Shown here one piece after another: positions 18,383 to 27,410 of a DNA stretch of 64,000 bases. The position numbers and the translations under genes are program-made. The stretch's first letter is position 1. The number at the start of each line of letters is the position of its first letter. The notes under the pieces were generated by a model. That model was not told the DNA's origin, made no database searches, and was given only the letters and a program-made list of their open reading frames with translations. The stretch comes from Bacillus sp. FSL K6-3431 (GTDB lineage Bacteria; Bacillota; Bacilli; Bacillales; Bacillaceae_C), in the NCBI RefSeq assembly GCF_038002605.1, contig NZ_JBBOCT010000001.1, positions 2,728,001 through 2,792,000 of the forward strand, written 5' to 3'.

Positions 18383-20206
18383 TTAGCTACTTTTTGCAAC
18401 TAACTCCTTTGAATTTTTGATATTGGCTGCGTTAATTAATTGTTCTTTCATCTCTTCAAGTTCAACAGATCGTAGATTTTCGACCATCTGAAACAATTCT
18501 GTCCTCTCCATCGGCTCTGCTTTTCCAATATGAATCTTCGGAAACACCTGCTCTTTCTGCACTTCATTCTCATTCAACAATTCCTCAAACATCTTTTCCC
18601 CTGGACGGATTCCACTGTACTGAATTCCTATCTCTTCTATTGTATATCCAGAAAGTGTGATTAGGTTTTTAGCCAAGTCTGATATTTTTACAGGTTCACC
18701 CATATCAAGTACGAATACTTCGCCACCTCCTGCGAGTGTCCCAGCTTGAATAACAAGTCTCGATGCTTCCGGAATTGTCATAAAATAGCGTGTCATATCC
18801 TCATGGGTAACAGTAACAGGCCCTCCAGTTTCAATTTGCTTTTTGAATAAAGGAATAACACTTCCACGGCTTCCAAGTACATTCCCAAATCGCACTGCTA
18901 CAAATTTCGTATTACTTTCTTTCGCCAAGTTTTGAATAATCATTTCGGCAACGCGTTTTGTCGCTCCCATCACATTTGGAGGATTAACTGCTTTATCCGT
19001 AGATACTAGAACAAAAGATTTCACACCAAAAGTCTCCGCTGCTTCCGCAACATTTTTCGTTCCGAATATATTGTTTTTAACAGCCTCTCTTGGATTAGCC
19101 TCCATTAATGGCACATGTTTATGTGCCGCCGCATGGTAGACAACATCAGGTTCGTATTGTTCCATTACCTCAAATATTCGATTTCTGTCTTGCACATCAG
19201 CGATCACGGGTATAATTTCAATTTCCTTTTTATATTTAGGTCGTAATTCCATATCAATTGTATAAATGCTAAATTCTCCATGGCCTAAGAGTATAAGTTT
19301 ACTCGGATTAAATTTGCAAATTTGTCGGCAAATTTCTGACCCAATCGACCCACCAGCACCTGTTACCATCACCGTTGATCCAGATATCGTTTCTGAAATC
19401 GCACTAATATCCAGTTCTACTGGTTCTCGACCTAATAAGTCTTCTACTTCCACATTACGCAAAGCACTAACAGATACTTTCCCGGTCATTACGTCTTCTA
19501 TCATTGGCATAATTTTCACCTTCGCCTCTGTTTGTGCGCACACTTCGTAAATACGTCTAACTTCCTTTTTAGAAAGCGATGGAATTGCAATAATAATATC
19601 CTTGATATGTTGACCTTTCACTATCTCTGGTATGTTTTCAATTTGTCCACACACCATCAAACCGTACATCTCAAGTTTGAGTTTCCGCGGATCATCGTCA
19701 ACAAAGGCTACTGGAACTAATTCTACATCATGGCTAGTCAATAATTGCCTAGCAACCGTTGTTCCAGCTGATCCCGCCCCAACAATAAGTGTCCTGCTTT
19801 TTTTATTTTTTGATTTCATATAGCGATCACGATACATTCTCCACGAATAGCGTGAACCACCAATGAGTAGCATATGTAGCATCCAAGTTATTAATAAGAC
19901 CCGTACGTAGACATGTCCAACACCAATAGCTTGTGCTATACCCGCTGTGAGGATTGAAAAAGTAATTGCCTTTGCAATCATCCATAATTCTCCGACACTC
20001 GCATACTCCCAAGCCTTATGGTACAGCCTGTAGACAAACGCAAACACATGGTGACTGATCAATAAAATAAGCGAACTTATTAACAATAATTTAGATGTAT
20101 AGAAATCTGAGTACGGATGCAATATAAAGTATCCAACATAAATAGAAAACATTACGATAATTGAATCTAGTAGCATCAAGAGCGGCACACGCTTTTGATA
20201 AGTCAA
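18383..20206 (-). CDS. Membrane UDP-sugar 4,6-dehydratase (CapD/EpsC/PglF type)
   Basis: 607 residues, close to B. subtilis EpsC. Four N-terminal membrane helices (about residues 10-110) are followed by a first Rossmann fold (RTLIVGAGSAGTTVARQLL) and then the catalytic SDR domain with MVTGAGGSIGSEICRQI, VYHAAAHKHVPLME, VSTDKAVNPPNVMGATKR and FGNVLGSRGSVIPLFKKQI. These enzymes convert UDP-GlcNAc to a 4-keto-6-deoxy sugar, first step to amino-deoxy sugars such as QuiNAc or FucNAc. The start is TTG 20206 with AAGGGA upstream. It directly follows a structured leader region and its terminator (20302-20480), which matches the genomic position of the EAR RNA before epsC in B. subtilis. Confidence 0.9.
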   Translation of the reverse strand: MTYQKRVPLLMLLDSIIVMFSIYVGYFILHPYSDFYTSKLLLISSLILLISHHVFAFVYRLYHKAWEYASVGELWMIAKAITFSILTAGIAQAIGVGHVYVRVLLITWMLHMLLIGGSRYSWRMYRDRYMKSKNKKSRTLIVGAGSAGTTVARQLLTSHDVELVPVAFVDDDPRKLKLEMYGLMVCGQIENIPEIVKGQHIKDIIIAIPSLSKKEVRRIYEVCAQTEAKVKIMPMIEDVMTGKVSVSALRNVEVEDLLGREPVELDISAISETISGSTVMVTGAGGSIGSEICRQICKFNPSKLILLGHGEFSIYTIDMELRPKYKKEIEIIPVIADVQDRNRIFEVMEQYEPDVVYHAAAHKHVPLMEANPREAVKNNIFGTKNVAEAAETFGVKSFVLVSTDKAVNPPNVMGATKRVAEMIIQNLAKESNTKFVAVRFGNVLGSRGSVIPLFKKQIETGGPVTVTHEDMTRYFMTIPEASRLVIQAGTLAGGGEVFVLDMGEPVKISDLAKNLITLSGYTIEEIGIQYSGIRPGEKMFEELLNENEVQKEQVFPKIHIGKAEPMERTELFQMVENLRSVELEEMKEQLINAANIKNSKELVAKSS

Positions 20207-20301
20207 CTTGCATCCCTTCTTTTCTTATAAATTTTAAAATGAATTACGAATGGCATTTCCACCCAATATTGCCTACTGTTCATTAGCATTAGAAAAAGTA
20301 A

Positions 20302-20348
20302 ATGTCTAACGAAAGCGCTCACATACGTTGCGCGCTTTCATTAGACAT
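20302..20348 (-). terminator. Strong hairpin terminator upstream of the CapD/EpsC-type gene
   Basis: ATGTCTAA-C-GAAAGCGC (20302-20318) pairs with GCGCTTTC-A-TTAGACAT (20332-20348), a 16-pair stem with one mismatch. On the minus strand TTTACTTTTTC follows. It lies inside the operon, so downstream genes need read-through or their own promoter. Confidence 0.75.
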
Positions 20349-20354
20349 CTAGTT

Positions 20355-20490
20355 TATATTTTAAAATATCGGGCATTCAACCCGCCCTCACACCATACTA
20401 TTGATAACAAACTGCATCTAAGGCAAAACTCGTTTTGCCCACAGCATAGCCGAGTACCTCCAAGGATAACGGATAGGAGATATAACCGAA
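20355..20490 (-). ncRNA. Candidate EAR (epsC leader) antitermination RNA
   Basis: A non-coding, GC-richer, structured stretch between the phosphatase gene and the CapD/EpsC-type gene. On the minus strand it contains GGAGGTACTCGG, a perfect GGCAAAAC/GTTTTGCC hairpin (20423-20440), a CGGG/CCCG hairpin around 20370-20386 and a 14-base A+T palindrome (20356-20369), followed at once by the terminator at 20302-20348. EAR is a known Bacillales RNA between epsB and epsC that lets RNA polymerase ignore terminators in long polysaccharide operons. The location, structure and downstream terminators fit. I did not match the Rfam consensus base by base, so this is an inference. Confidence 0.45.
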
Positions 20491-20534
20491 ATATATATTT
20501 CACATCTACGCAGCAGAAACATCGTGTTGTTTTT

Positions 20535-21302
20535 TTAGAAGAATCCTAGTATTTTCTTTCTCTTGATCGGTGTTGGAATGTCTCTATCTATATCCTTACC
20601 AGCTATAACCAATTCCGCATTATCCATAAAGTAATATAAGGAATCGGTTCCGTATTTCTTTTCTAGTAGTTCATGTGCTACTTCCATTTTAAAGCTACGC
20701 TTTGTGATATTATGCGCATCTGAAGCAAGGAAGTGGGTCAGATTGGATTCTATCAGGTCAAAGGTGAACTTCTGGATTTTTTTACCGAAATATCCCGTAA
20801 AACTTCCGGCGGTAATTTGCGTTGCTACCCCATCTTGTACGAGTTTATACAATTTGTCTGGATGTTCGATGAGTTCTACATTCCGCTCTGGATGAACAAT
20901 GACAGGAGTTAATCCTTTCATTTGTAAATCAAAGCAAAGTCGATTTGTATAGCGAGGAACGTGATTCGATGGTAATTCAATGAATAAGTAGTTTGATGCA
21001 TTACCTAGAGTCAAAATTTCGCCAGCTTCATAGTCTTCTAATATATCACCATAAATGCGTGTTTCCTGCCCAGGTAAGATCGAAAGATTAATATTTTCTG
21101 ATTGTAAAGCATCATTTAACTCTTCTGTTCTTTGTATGATTTCAGCTTTGTAATTATTGTAAGAGCCATTTTTATGATGAGGAGTAGCGATGATCGTATG
21201 GATACCTTCTTTTACCGCTTGTTTTGCCATTGCTAAGCTATCGCCAAGATCACGGGCTCCGTCATCAATACCTGGTAAAATATGACAGTGAATATCAATC
21301 AT
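20535..21302 (-). CDS. Tyrosine-protein phosphatase (CpsB/CapC/YwqE, PHP family)
   Basis: 255 residues. The N-terminal metal-binding HCH (5-7) in MIDIHCHILPGIDDGARD, then TIIATPHHKNG, LPGQETRIYGD, VIVHPERN and FLASDAHN are the metal-ligand blocks of PHP-type manganese-dependent phosphatases. It removes phosphate from the tyrosine cluster of the kinase encoded immediately upstream, cycling chain-length control. AAAGGAGG precedes ATG 21302. A diverged second copy is at 33993-34757. Confidence 0.93.
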   Translation of the reverse strand: MIDIHCHILPGIDDGARDLGDSLAMAKQAVKEGIHTIIATPHHKNGSYNNYKAEIIQRTEELNDALQSENINLSILPGQETRIYGDILEDYEAGEILTLGNASNYLFIELPSNHVPRYTNRLCFDLQMKGLTPVIVHPERNVELIEHPDKLYKLVQDGVATQITAGSFTGYFGKKIQKFTFDLIESNLTHFLASDAHNITKRSFKMEVAHELLEKKYGTDSLYYFMDNAELVIAGKDIDRDIPTPIKRKKILGFF

Positions 21303-21390
21303 CGCAAATCCTCCTTTATTTCAATTAGAACTTTAGCGCTATGTTAATATACTATATCACGTCGATTTGTAAACTTATCCCCAGATATAG

Positions 21391-22092
21391 TTATTCATTT
21401 CCATAATAGTAATGATAATCATTATTCGTCATTTTTTTGTTATTCAAGACGACACCAAGCAACTTCGCTTTTGCTGAATGCAGCAACTCTTTTGTCTTCT
21501 GTGCATTCTCCACATCTGTATTTCCGCTAGAAATAACAAGGATTGTTCCATCACATTGATTTGATAATACTTGCGCATCCGTAACAGCAAGAACAGGTGG
21601 CGTATCAAAAATAACAATATCGTATAGATCTAATGCTTCTTCAAAGAAATATTTCATTGCTTTTGAGCTTAATAATTCTGCTGGATTTGGCGGAATTGGC
21701 CCAGAAGTCAGTATATCCAAGCCTTCCAATTTTGACGCTTTGACTGACTCATTTACGCTCATTTTACGTGTTAACACATTTGTCAGACCATATAGATTAT
21801 TCATGCTAAACGTATATTGCACTGTCGGCTTTCTCATGTCGGCATCAACAAGCAGTACTTTTTTCCCTTGTTGAGCAAACACAATCGCTAGGTTAGCTGT
21901 CGTCGTCGATTTACCCTCCCCAGGACCTGTAGAAGTCACCATCAACGTACGAATTTCTTCATCAATTGCAGAAAACTCAATATTTGTACGAATTGTTCGA
22001 TATTGTTCAGAAACCGGTGACTTGGGATTAAGCATGGCAATTAACTTACGCTTCGTATTAACCAATTCTTTTACTTGTTTTTTAAGAGCCAA
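21391..22092 (-). CDS. CpsD/YwqD-type tyrosine kinase (BY-kinase)
   Basis: About 233 residues from TTG 22092, eight bases after AAGGGG; GTG 22101 overlaps that site. Walker A is GPGEGKST and Walker A' VLLVDADMR, followed by Walker B VIFDTPPVLAVTDA. The C-terminus ends in a tyrosine cluster (NDYHYYYGNE), the autophosphorylation sites. It needs a membrane activator, supplied by the Wzz-like protein whose gene overlaps it upstream. The phosphorylation cycle controls polymer length and can also modify Ugd in related bacteria. Confidence 0.93.
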   Translation of the reverse strand: MALKKQVKELVNTKRKLIAMLNPKSPVSEQYRTIRTNIEFSAIDEEIRTLMVTSTGPGEGKSTTTANLAIVFAQQGKKVLLVDADMRKPTVQYTFSMNNLYGLTNVLTRKMSVNESVKASKLEGLDILTSGPIPPNPAELLSSKAMKYFFEEALDLYDIVIFDTPPVLAVTDAQVLSNQCDGTILVISSGNTDVENAQKTKELLHSAKAKLLGVVLNNKKMTNNDYHYYYGNE

Positions 22093-22825
22093 CTGTTTCA
22101 CCCCTTACTTTCGATTTCCGGTCTAATCTAGTTGATCGAATTTCCTTCTGATCATCAAATGTGGCTATTGCTCCAAGTACTGGCAATTCTAATAGTTTCT
22201 CCACATCTTGCTCTGTTTTTATTGTATTATCCAAATATTCAAGCAAGAATGCTACGCCGATTCCTGCCATTGCGCCAACAACTAATGCGATCGCTATATT
22301 CAACACTGGTTGTGGCTTTACAGGAGAGGTATTTTCTCCAACTTCCGCTTTTGCTAAAATACTGACATTATTAACATTCATAATACTGCCAATTTCTTTT
22401 TGAAATACTTCCGCCACTTTATTCGCAATCTCCGCTGCTTGGTGTGGACTTGGATCCTGTACAGTCACGTTAACAACTTGTGAATCCTTTTCACTTTGAA
22501 CGGAAACTTTTTCATTTAGCTGTCCAACCGACATATCTAGTCCAAGATCTTCAATAACGATATCAAGAATGGCCGGACTTTTCATAATGACATTATATGT
22601 GTTGATCAACTGCAAATTTGTTTGAATCTCTGCTGGATTATATATTGGCTGATCACTTTTCTCCTGGTTTACTAGTAATTGTGTAGATGATTGATAGATT
22701 GGTGTCAGCACAAAAAAACTGACAGCTCCACTAACTACTACCGCTGCCAATGTTATAAGTACAATTAAATTCATTCGCTTACGTAAGGTTTGCATAAGCT
22801 CTTTCAAGCTGATTGTTTCTTCCAT
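22082..22825 (-). CDS. Wzz/YwqC-type chain-length regulator and kinase activator
   Basis: 247 residues. Two membrane helices (about residues 18-40, LIVLITLAAVVVSGAVSFFV, and about 178-200, VLNIAIALVVGAMAGIGVAF) flank an extracellular domain; the cytoplasmic tail activates the BY-kinase. The extracellular segment begins TPIYQSSTQLLVNQ, typical of Wzz. Overlap with the kinase gene is about ten bases. GGGAGG precedes ATG 22825. First gene of the polysaccharide operon. Confidence 0.9.
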   Translation of the reverse strand: MEETISLKELMQTLRKRMNLIVLITLAAVVVSGAVSFFVLTPIYQSSTQLLVNQEKSDQPIYNPAEIQTNLQLINTYNVIMKSPAILDIVIEDLGLDMSVGQLNEKVSVQSEKDSQVVNVTVQDPSPHQAAEIANKVAEVFQKEIGSIMNVNNVSILAKAEVGENTSPVKPQPVLNIAIALVVGAMAGIGVAFLLEYLDNTIKTEQDVEKLLELPVLGAIATFDDQKEIRSTRLDRKSKVRGETVGS

Positions 22826-22906
22826 GTTATCCTCCCTGGACGACTCATATTAATTTATGTATTATTATAACATAGGTTTTATTGTAGGAATAGAGTACTA
22901 GAAGTA

Positions 22907-22935
22907 ATTATATGTCGTTTCATCAAGAATTGGAA
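22907..22935 (-). promoter_or_regulatory. Putative sigma-A promoter of the exopolysaccharide operon
   Basis: On the minus strand TTCCAA (22935-22930) is 17 bases from a perfect TATAAT (22912-22907), about 80 bases before the first gene. The -35 box is weak. Confidence 0.4.
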
Positions 22936-22941
22936 GTTTTT

Positions 22942-22970
22942 TTGTAAAAAAGGGACTTTTTATATATAAT
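22942..22970 (+). promoter_or_regulatory. Putative sigma-A promoter for the SGNH-like gene
   Basis: TTGTAA (22942-22947), 17-base spacer, TATAAT (22965-22970), 41 bases before the start at 23012. It is arranged back to back with the operon promoter. Confidence 0.55.
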
Positions 22971-23011
22971 TAAAATTCTATTAATAAAGAGGAAGTTCAG
23001 GGGGGAAAGTT

Positions 23012-23812
23012 ATGCGTACGGCATTAACGTATTTAGCCATTATAGCCTGTGGGATATTTCTGGTTAGCGGTTACCTTTATTGGAAAGAGCAAACAAATAA
23101 TGCAGTTGGAACCAACGAAAAAGCTGGGCCGGTCGTTTCAAACAAAGAAAGTGACGAAAAAAAAACCACAAAAACGTCCGCTGATCCAAACTTACTCTTA
23201 ATGACAGGTAATTGGCCCGAAAAAGCACAAGAGACTTTTGAAGAAGCAATAGATGTAGGACGCACTTATAAAGTAGCGATTGTTGGTTCTGCCGCATTGG
23301 GAAAAGATAATAATGGCTGGTCTGACATGTTGAAGGAAGAATTAGTTGCTATATATGGAAAAAATAACTTGGAAATATCTATATTTGAATATCCAGTAAG
23401 ATCAGATCAATTTATCGCTGAAGGATATGATGAAGAAGTAGCAGCATACAAACCTGACCTCATATTGTTTGAGCCTTTTAATTTAAATGATAATGGGAAC
23501 CTTGGCACTTCGGAAAACCATGAGAACATTATGAGTGTGATAAAAACATTAGAAAAAGCAAACGAGAAAGCAGTCGTTATTTTGCAGCCCCCACATCCAG
23601 TTGTCTCCACTATATACCCATCGCAAGTGGATGAGCTAAAAGATTTTGCGGAAGAACAAGAACTTGTTTATTTAGATCACTGGCCAAACTGGCCTGATAC
23701 AGATGACGAGACGTTAAATGACTATTTAATGGATCCAGCAAGCGCACCAAATGAAAAGGGTCATGAGCTTTGGTTTAAGTTTTTAAAGGAATATTTTATA
23801 TCTGATAAGTGA
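23012..23812 (+). CDS. Membrane-anchored SGNH/GDSL-hydrolase-like protein
   Basis: 266 residues, with GGGGGGAAA before ATG 23012. Residues 5-24 form a signal anchor (LTYLAIIACGIFLVSGYLYW), followed by a charged linker and, from about residue 85, VAIVGSAALGKDNNGWSDM, PDLILFEPFNLND, AVVILQPPHPV and a C-terminal NEKGHELWFKFL. The pattern of an N-terminal S/G, mid N and C-terminal D/H blocks suggests an SGNH-fold acyl esterase, possibly acting on cell-surface polysaccharide. It is transcribed away from the polysaccharide operon. The call rests on fold-like motifs; substrate unknown. Confidence 0.65.
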   Translation: MRTALTYLAIIACGIFLVSGYLYWKEQTNNAVGTNEKAGPVVSNKESDEKKTTKTSADPNLLLMTGNWPEKAQETFEEAIDVGRTYKVAIVGSAALGKDNNGWSDMLKEELVAIYGKNNLEISIFEYPVRSDQFIAEGYDEEVAAYKPDLILFEPFNLNDNGNLGTSENHENIMSVIKTLEKANEKAVVILQPPHPVVSTIYPSQVDELKDFAEEQELVYLDHWPNWPDTDDETLNDYLMDPASAPNEKGHELWFKFLKEYFISDK

Positions 23813-23848
23813 TACAACTCAGGTGACGATCTAGATTAGTAGTAAAGT

Positions 23849-23870
23849 ACTAATCAAACGTTTGATTAGT
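23849..23870. repeat. Perfect 22-bp palindrome
   Basis: ACTAATCAAAC and its exact complement meet without a loop, between two convergent genes. It could be a regulator-binding site or part of the termination region. Confidence 0.5.
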
Positions 23871-23883
23871 TCTATAAAAAGAA

Positions 23884-23915
23884 GGAAGCAACAGTTTTTA
23901 AAGACTATTGCTTCC
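23884..23915. terminator. Bidirectional terminator
   Basis: GGAAGCAA (23884-23891) pairs with TTGCTTCC (23908-23915). Pyrimidine-rich tracts follow in both directions (CTCTTTTCC; TTCTTTTTAT). It serves the convergent SGNH-like and yesN-like genes. Confidence 0.7.
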
Positions 23916-23928
23916 CTCTTTTCCTTTA

Positions 23929-23957
23929 GCCCTTTAACGGAGCTAGGGTCAGACCCC
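23929..23957 (-). repeat. REP-like element overlapping the 3' end of the yesN-like gene
   Basis: On the minus strand it reads GGGGTCTGACCC then CTCCGTTAA, the same motif that flanks the RAYT transposase at 31534 and 32278. The stop TGA of the response regulator gene lies inside GGTCTGACC. Confidence 0.65.
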
Positions 23958-25442
23958 TCGATTATATTCCTTCGGAGATACACCTTCTAGTTCTCGAAAG
24001 ACTCTCGTAAACTGTTTTGGATTCTTATAGCCTACCATATAACTAATTTCAAAAATCTTTAAGTCCGGACTTGTAAGTAGTTTTTTTGATTGGTTTACAC
24101 GGACTTTTTTTAGGTAATCAACAAAGCTATTTCCTGTGTATTCCTTGAACATATGGCTAAAATAGGAATAGTTAAGTGATACATGATTAGAAACGACAGC
24201 CATGTTTAAATCCTTGTGATAATTTTCATGAATATATCTAATTGCCTTTTCCATGTTTTTCTGCTCAGAATACACCGATTTTAACTGCTTACTATATTCA
24301 TGTAAAAGTAAAATCAATTGTTCTAAAGCGTAATAATAATCATAAAAATTTTCGAAGTTGTACATATCTCCTACTTTGTCATGATGCTTCAAAATTTCAA
24401 TTGATTCCTCTCCAAGTTTACTATAAGCTGAGTCCAGAATAATCGTATTAATCGCAATATGAAGTTTTTCCATATATGCGATGCCAAGTGTCGATATCTC
24501 CCCTACATTTAATACTTCTAATAAACGTGTTTTAATTTCCTGGTCACGATTCGTACCGAGCATATTAGCAATTTTCTTCAAGTCATCGATTGGTACATTT
24601 TTATCTACATCTTTATGCTTCAAGTCTGCGTATTGTATGCATGTTTTCCCTGTAAATAGAAAGTGATTTTTCAAAGCAAAGATAGATTGTTCATATGCCT
24701 TTTTCATTTTACTATAATAATATTGCTTTTCACTTACGCCAATTGCGCAATCTTTTCCTTCGTATTGTAAGCTGATCTCTGTAAATATTGAGGCAGTCGA
24801 TGTAATAAGGACCATGTTTCTATTTTTATCGGAAAAACAAAGTACTTCTTCCCCGCTCTTGCGTTTAGTTGTTATTGCTCTTATTTGTGCTAGTTTTTCT
24901 GTACCATTATCTATCATTGCCCCTACATAATAGCCTCCAGAAAACCGTCCTAACAACACCTTCAAACAAATTGCCTCTATCTCTTTTTCTATAATATTGG
25001 GATGAATAAAAATATAATTTAATTGATTTGCTCGATACTCGTCAAAATCATTCGTGGCATCATTTGCACTTTCAACGTCCTGTAATATTCGTTCTAATGT
25101 GTCATATAATTCATTACGATTAATCGGTTTTAACAAATAGTCCTTTACTTGATATTTAATTGCTTGCTTCGCATATTCAAAATCATCATAACCACTAATA
25201 ATAATCACTTCGGGTTTACATTTTAGCTTCTGAATTTCTTTCACAAGTCGAATGCCATCCATTTCCGGCATTTTAATATCTGTCAGTAAAATATCCACTT
25301 CATCTGTTTGCATTAGTTCAAGCGCACTGACTCCATTGTTTGCTACGATACATTCAAATGTCTGTGGAAATTTCCTTGTAATCATTGCCTGAATACCATG
25401 GCGAATATTTCGTTCATCGTCAACAATTAGTACTTTATACAT
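23949..25442 (-). CDS. YesN-like AraC-family response regulator
   Basis: 497 residues. The N-terminal receiver domain has the acidic pair DDE (8-10), the phosphorylated aspartate in LLTDIKMPEMDG (about D56) and lysine in LLKP. A long central region follows, then a C-terminal AraC HTH pair (about 395-497: VVSNHVSLNYSYFSHMFKEY and IFEISYMVGYKNPKQFTRVF). It starts two bases after the sensor kinase gene. Such pairs activate nearby oligosaccharide ABC transporters, here the LplABC-type genes 27855-31422. The stop codon lies within a REP-like sequence. Confidence 0.92.
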   Translation of the reverse strand: MYKVLIVDDERNIRHGIQAMITRKFPQTFECIVANNGVSALELMQTDEVDILLTDIKMPEMDGIRLVKEIQKLKCKPEVIIISGYDDFEYAKQAIKYQVKDYLLKPINRNELYDTLERILQDVESANDATNDFDEYRANQLNYIFIHPNIIEKEIEAICLKVLLGRFSGGYYVGAMIDNGTEKLAQIRAITTKRKSGEEVLCFSDKNRNMVLITSTASIFTEISLQYEGKDCAIGVSEKQYYYSKMKKAYEQSIFALKNHFLFTGKTCIQYADLKHKDVDKNVPIDDLKKIANMLGTNRDQEIKTRLLEVLNVGEISTLGIAYMEKLHIAINTIILDSAYSKLGEESIEILKHHDKVGDMYNFENFYDYYYALEQLILLLHEYSKQLKSVYSEQKNMEKAIRYIHENYHKDLNMAVVSNHVSLNYSYFSHMFKEYTGNSFVDYLKKVRVNQSKKLLTSPDLKIFEISYMVGYKNPKQFTRVFRELEGVSPKEYNRGV

Positions 25443-25443
25443 C

Positions 25444-27285
25444 TTAGCTACTCCCCCTTATGATTAAATAAGGTAGTTTAAGCACAACGGTTGTATGTGC
25501 ATCTAACTCACTACTTACATGGATGCCATATTCTTTCCCATAAAATAAAGCTATTCTTTCATTTACATTTTTTAGACCGATCCCATTTCCGGTTTGCGAT
25601 TGTATTTCCATTTTATCGATAGGACTTTGTATGCTTTCATTTAACCTGCTTACTTGTTCAGGATCCATTCCTACACCATTGTCTTTTATTTCAATATAAA
25701 CACACTGGCTTTCCATATACGCATGTAAATAAATAGTCCCTTGTCTTTTCGATCCGTAAGACTCTATTCCATGTTTAATCGCATTTTCAACGATTGGTTG
25801 AAGTGATAGTTTTAAAATCCCTTGTTCCAGTAGCTTTTCTGGAATATCTACTTCAAACAGGACCGGGTTATCCAACCGCAGATTCATTATGTCAATATAA
25901 TTTTTAATATGATTGATTTCTTCATTTAATACGACAAATTCATTTTTCCATTTAATATTGTAGCGCATCATTTCCCCTAAGGATGTTAGCGAATCAGAAA
26001 TTTCATATTTACCATCGATTTCGGCCATCATTTTTATATTTTCCAATGTATTATAAAGAAAATGCGAATCAATTTGGTTTTTCAATGCTTTTAATTCTGT
26101 ATCTTTAGTCACTGCTTGTTTATAAACGGCTTCGGCAATTAACTTATTTATTTTACTAAGCATATTCCGAAAATGATATGCGAGTAACGCAAATTCGCCA
26201 TGTCCCTCAATATCAATTTTTGTAGAGAAGTCTCCTTTTTCCACTTGCTTCATATTATCTATTAATTTATACATTCTTTTAAGTAGAGCTGAGATCATCA
26301 CATAGGTCAAAACAGATAGTAATACTAATAAAACAAAGGCAACACCTAGTGTGAGATTTCGAACTTGTCTCGTTTCTGAATAAAGATCCTGGAGAGAGAT
26401 AATATTTACCATATAGGCATCAATACCTTCAATAAGCGTAGAAACTACTAAATAGGGTATCTTTCTGTCTGTTAAGAGAAAGCTATTTATTTTCTCCGTA
26501 TCATCTAAACGAGTCATGATCTCATTGTAATCCGCACGAATAAACTGCTGATCATCTAAAAAAGAATTGGCATTACTTCGAAATATATTATGTTGTTTAT
26601 TGATCACGATCATTTCAGATGAGCCATCATGCACCGGACTATACATTGTTGGGAAAAAGTTGTTTTGCAGCATTGTGATTTCAATAATCCCTAAGTGCTC
26701 CTCATAAGGTTCATTCACTTTTCTCAACAAAGAGATTTTAGGTCTATCTTCTGTAATATGCGATAACAGATCAGTATCCTCTCTTTTTAGCCACCACAAT
26801 TCCGTTCCATTCCGATCAATCACTTCATCGAACCAAAGATCCTCCTTCACTCGACTTTCACGAAACAATATCGGCCACATTTCATTTAAGGAAGGATCAT
26901 CGATAAAAAATCTAAAGTGGGCAATACTCGGATTCACCGTCTGAACTTTGATCATTTTAGCGAGATGTTCCGTTTGAAACTCAATCAGTTCCTCCACACT
27001 TTTTTCTTCCTTATTACTAACAAAATCAATAATATCATCGTCAGATGCAATGATTTGAGCAGACTCTCGCATCGTTTCAATGTTCTTATCAATATGAATC
27101 CTTTCCATTTCCATTAAATACTCATTTTTCCTCGTTATATCCTTGATTGCGCTTTCATAAAAAGCATTGGAATAATTAAATACAATAATAATAACAGGAA
27201 TCATAAACAGGGTTATATACAATACAATCAATTTATTTTGCAATGATAGCTGACTGAATGCCACATACCCTCTTCTAAATGCCAT
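25444..27285 (-). CDS. YesM-like sensor histidine kinase
   Basis: About 613 residues from ATG 27285 (MAFRRGYVAFSQLS); an ATG nine codons upstream lacks a better ribosome site. Two membrane helices (about residues 18-38 and 312-337) flank an extracellular sensor domain of nearly 270 residues. HAMP follows, then the His_kinase motif SHFLYNTLENIKMMAE with the phosphoacceptor histidine, and the HATPase boxes QPIVENAIKHGI, DNGVGMD and GNGIGLKNVNERI. It senses an extracellular sugar signal, probably with the solute-binding lipoprotein next door, and phosphorylates the YesN-like regulator. Confidence 0.92.
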   Translation of the reverse strand: MAFRRGYVAFSQLSLQNKLIVLYITLFMIPVIIIVFNYSNAFYESAIKDITRKNEYLMEMERIHIDKNIETMRESAQIIASDDDIIDFVSNKEEKSVEELIEFQTEHLAKMIKVQTVNPSIAHFRFFIDDPSLNEMWPILFRESRVKEDLWFDEVIDRNGTELWWLKREDTDLLSHITEDRPKISLLRKVNEPYEEHLGIIEITMLQNNFFPTMYSPVHDGSSEMIVINKQHNIFRSNANSFLDDQQFIRADYNEIMTRLDDTEKINSFLLTDRKIPYLVVSTLIEGIDAYMVNIISLQDLYSETRQVRNLTLGVAFVLLVLLSVLTYVMISALLKRMYKLIDNMKQVEKGDFSTKIDIEGHGEFALLAYHFRNMLSKINKLIAEAVYKQAVTKDTELKALKNQIDSHFLYNTLENIKMMAEIDGKYEISDSLTSLGEMMRYNIKWKNEFVVLNEEINHIKNYIDIMNLRLDNPVLFEVDIPEKLLEQGILKLSLQPIVENAIKHGIESYGSKRQGTIYLHAYMESQCVYIEIKDNGVGMDPEQVSRLNESIQSPIDKMEIQSQTGNGIGLKNVNERIALFYGKEYGIHVSSELDAHTTVVLKLPYLIIRGSS

Positions 27286-27410
27286 TTTTTCACCACATCC
27301 TACTAAGTACAAGTTCCTATACTCTCATTATGACATAAGGAGGATAAAGACTAGTAGACTTTTTATTATAATAAAATCGCTATGGGAGAGCCAACTTACG
27401 TGACATTATG

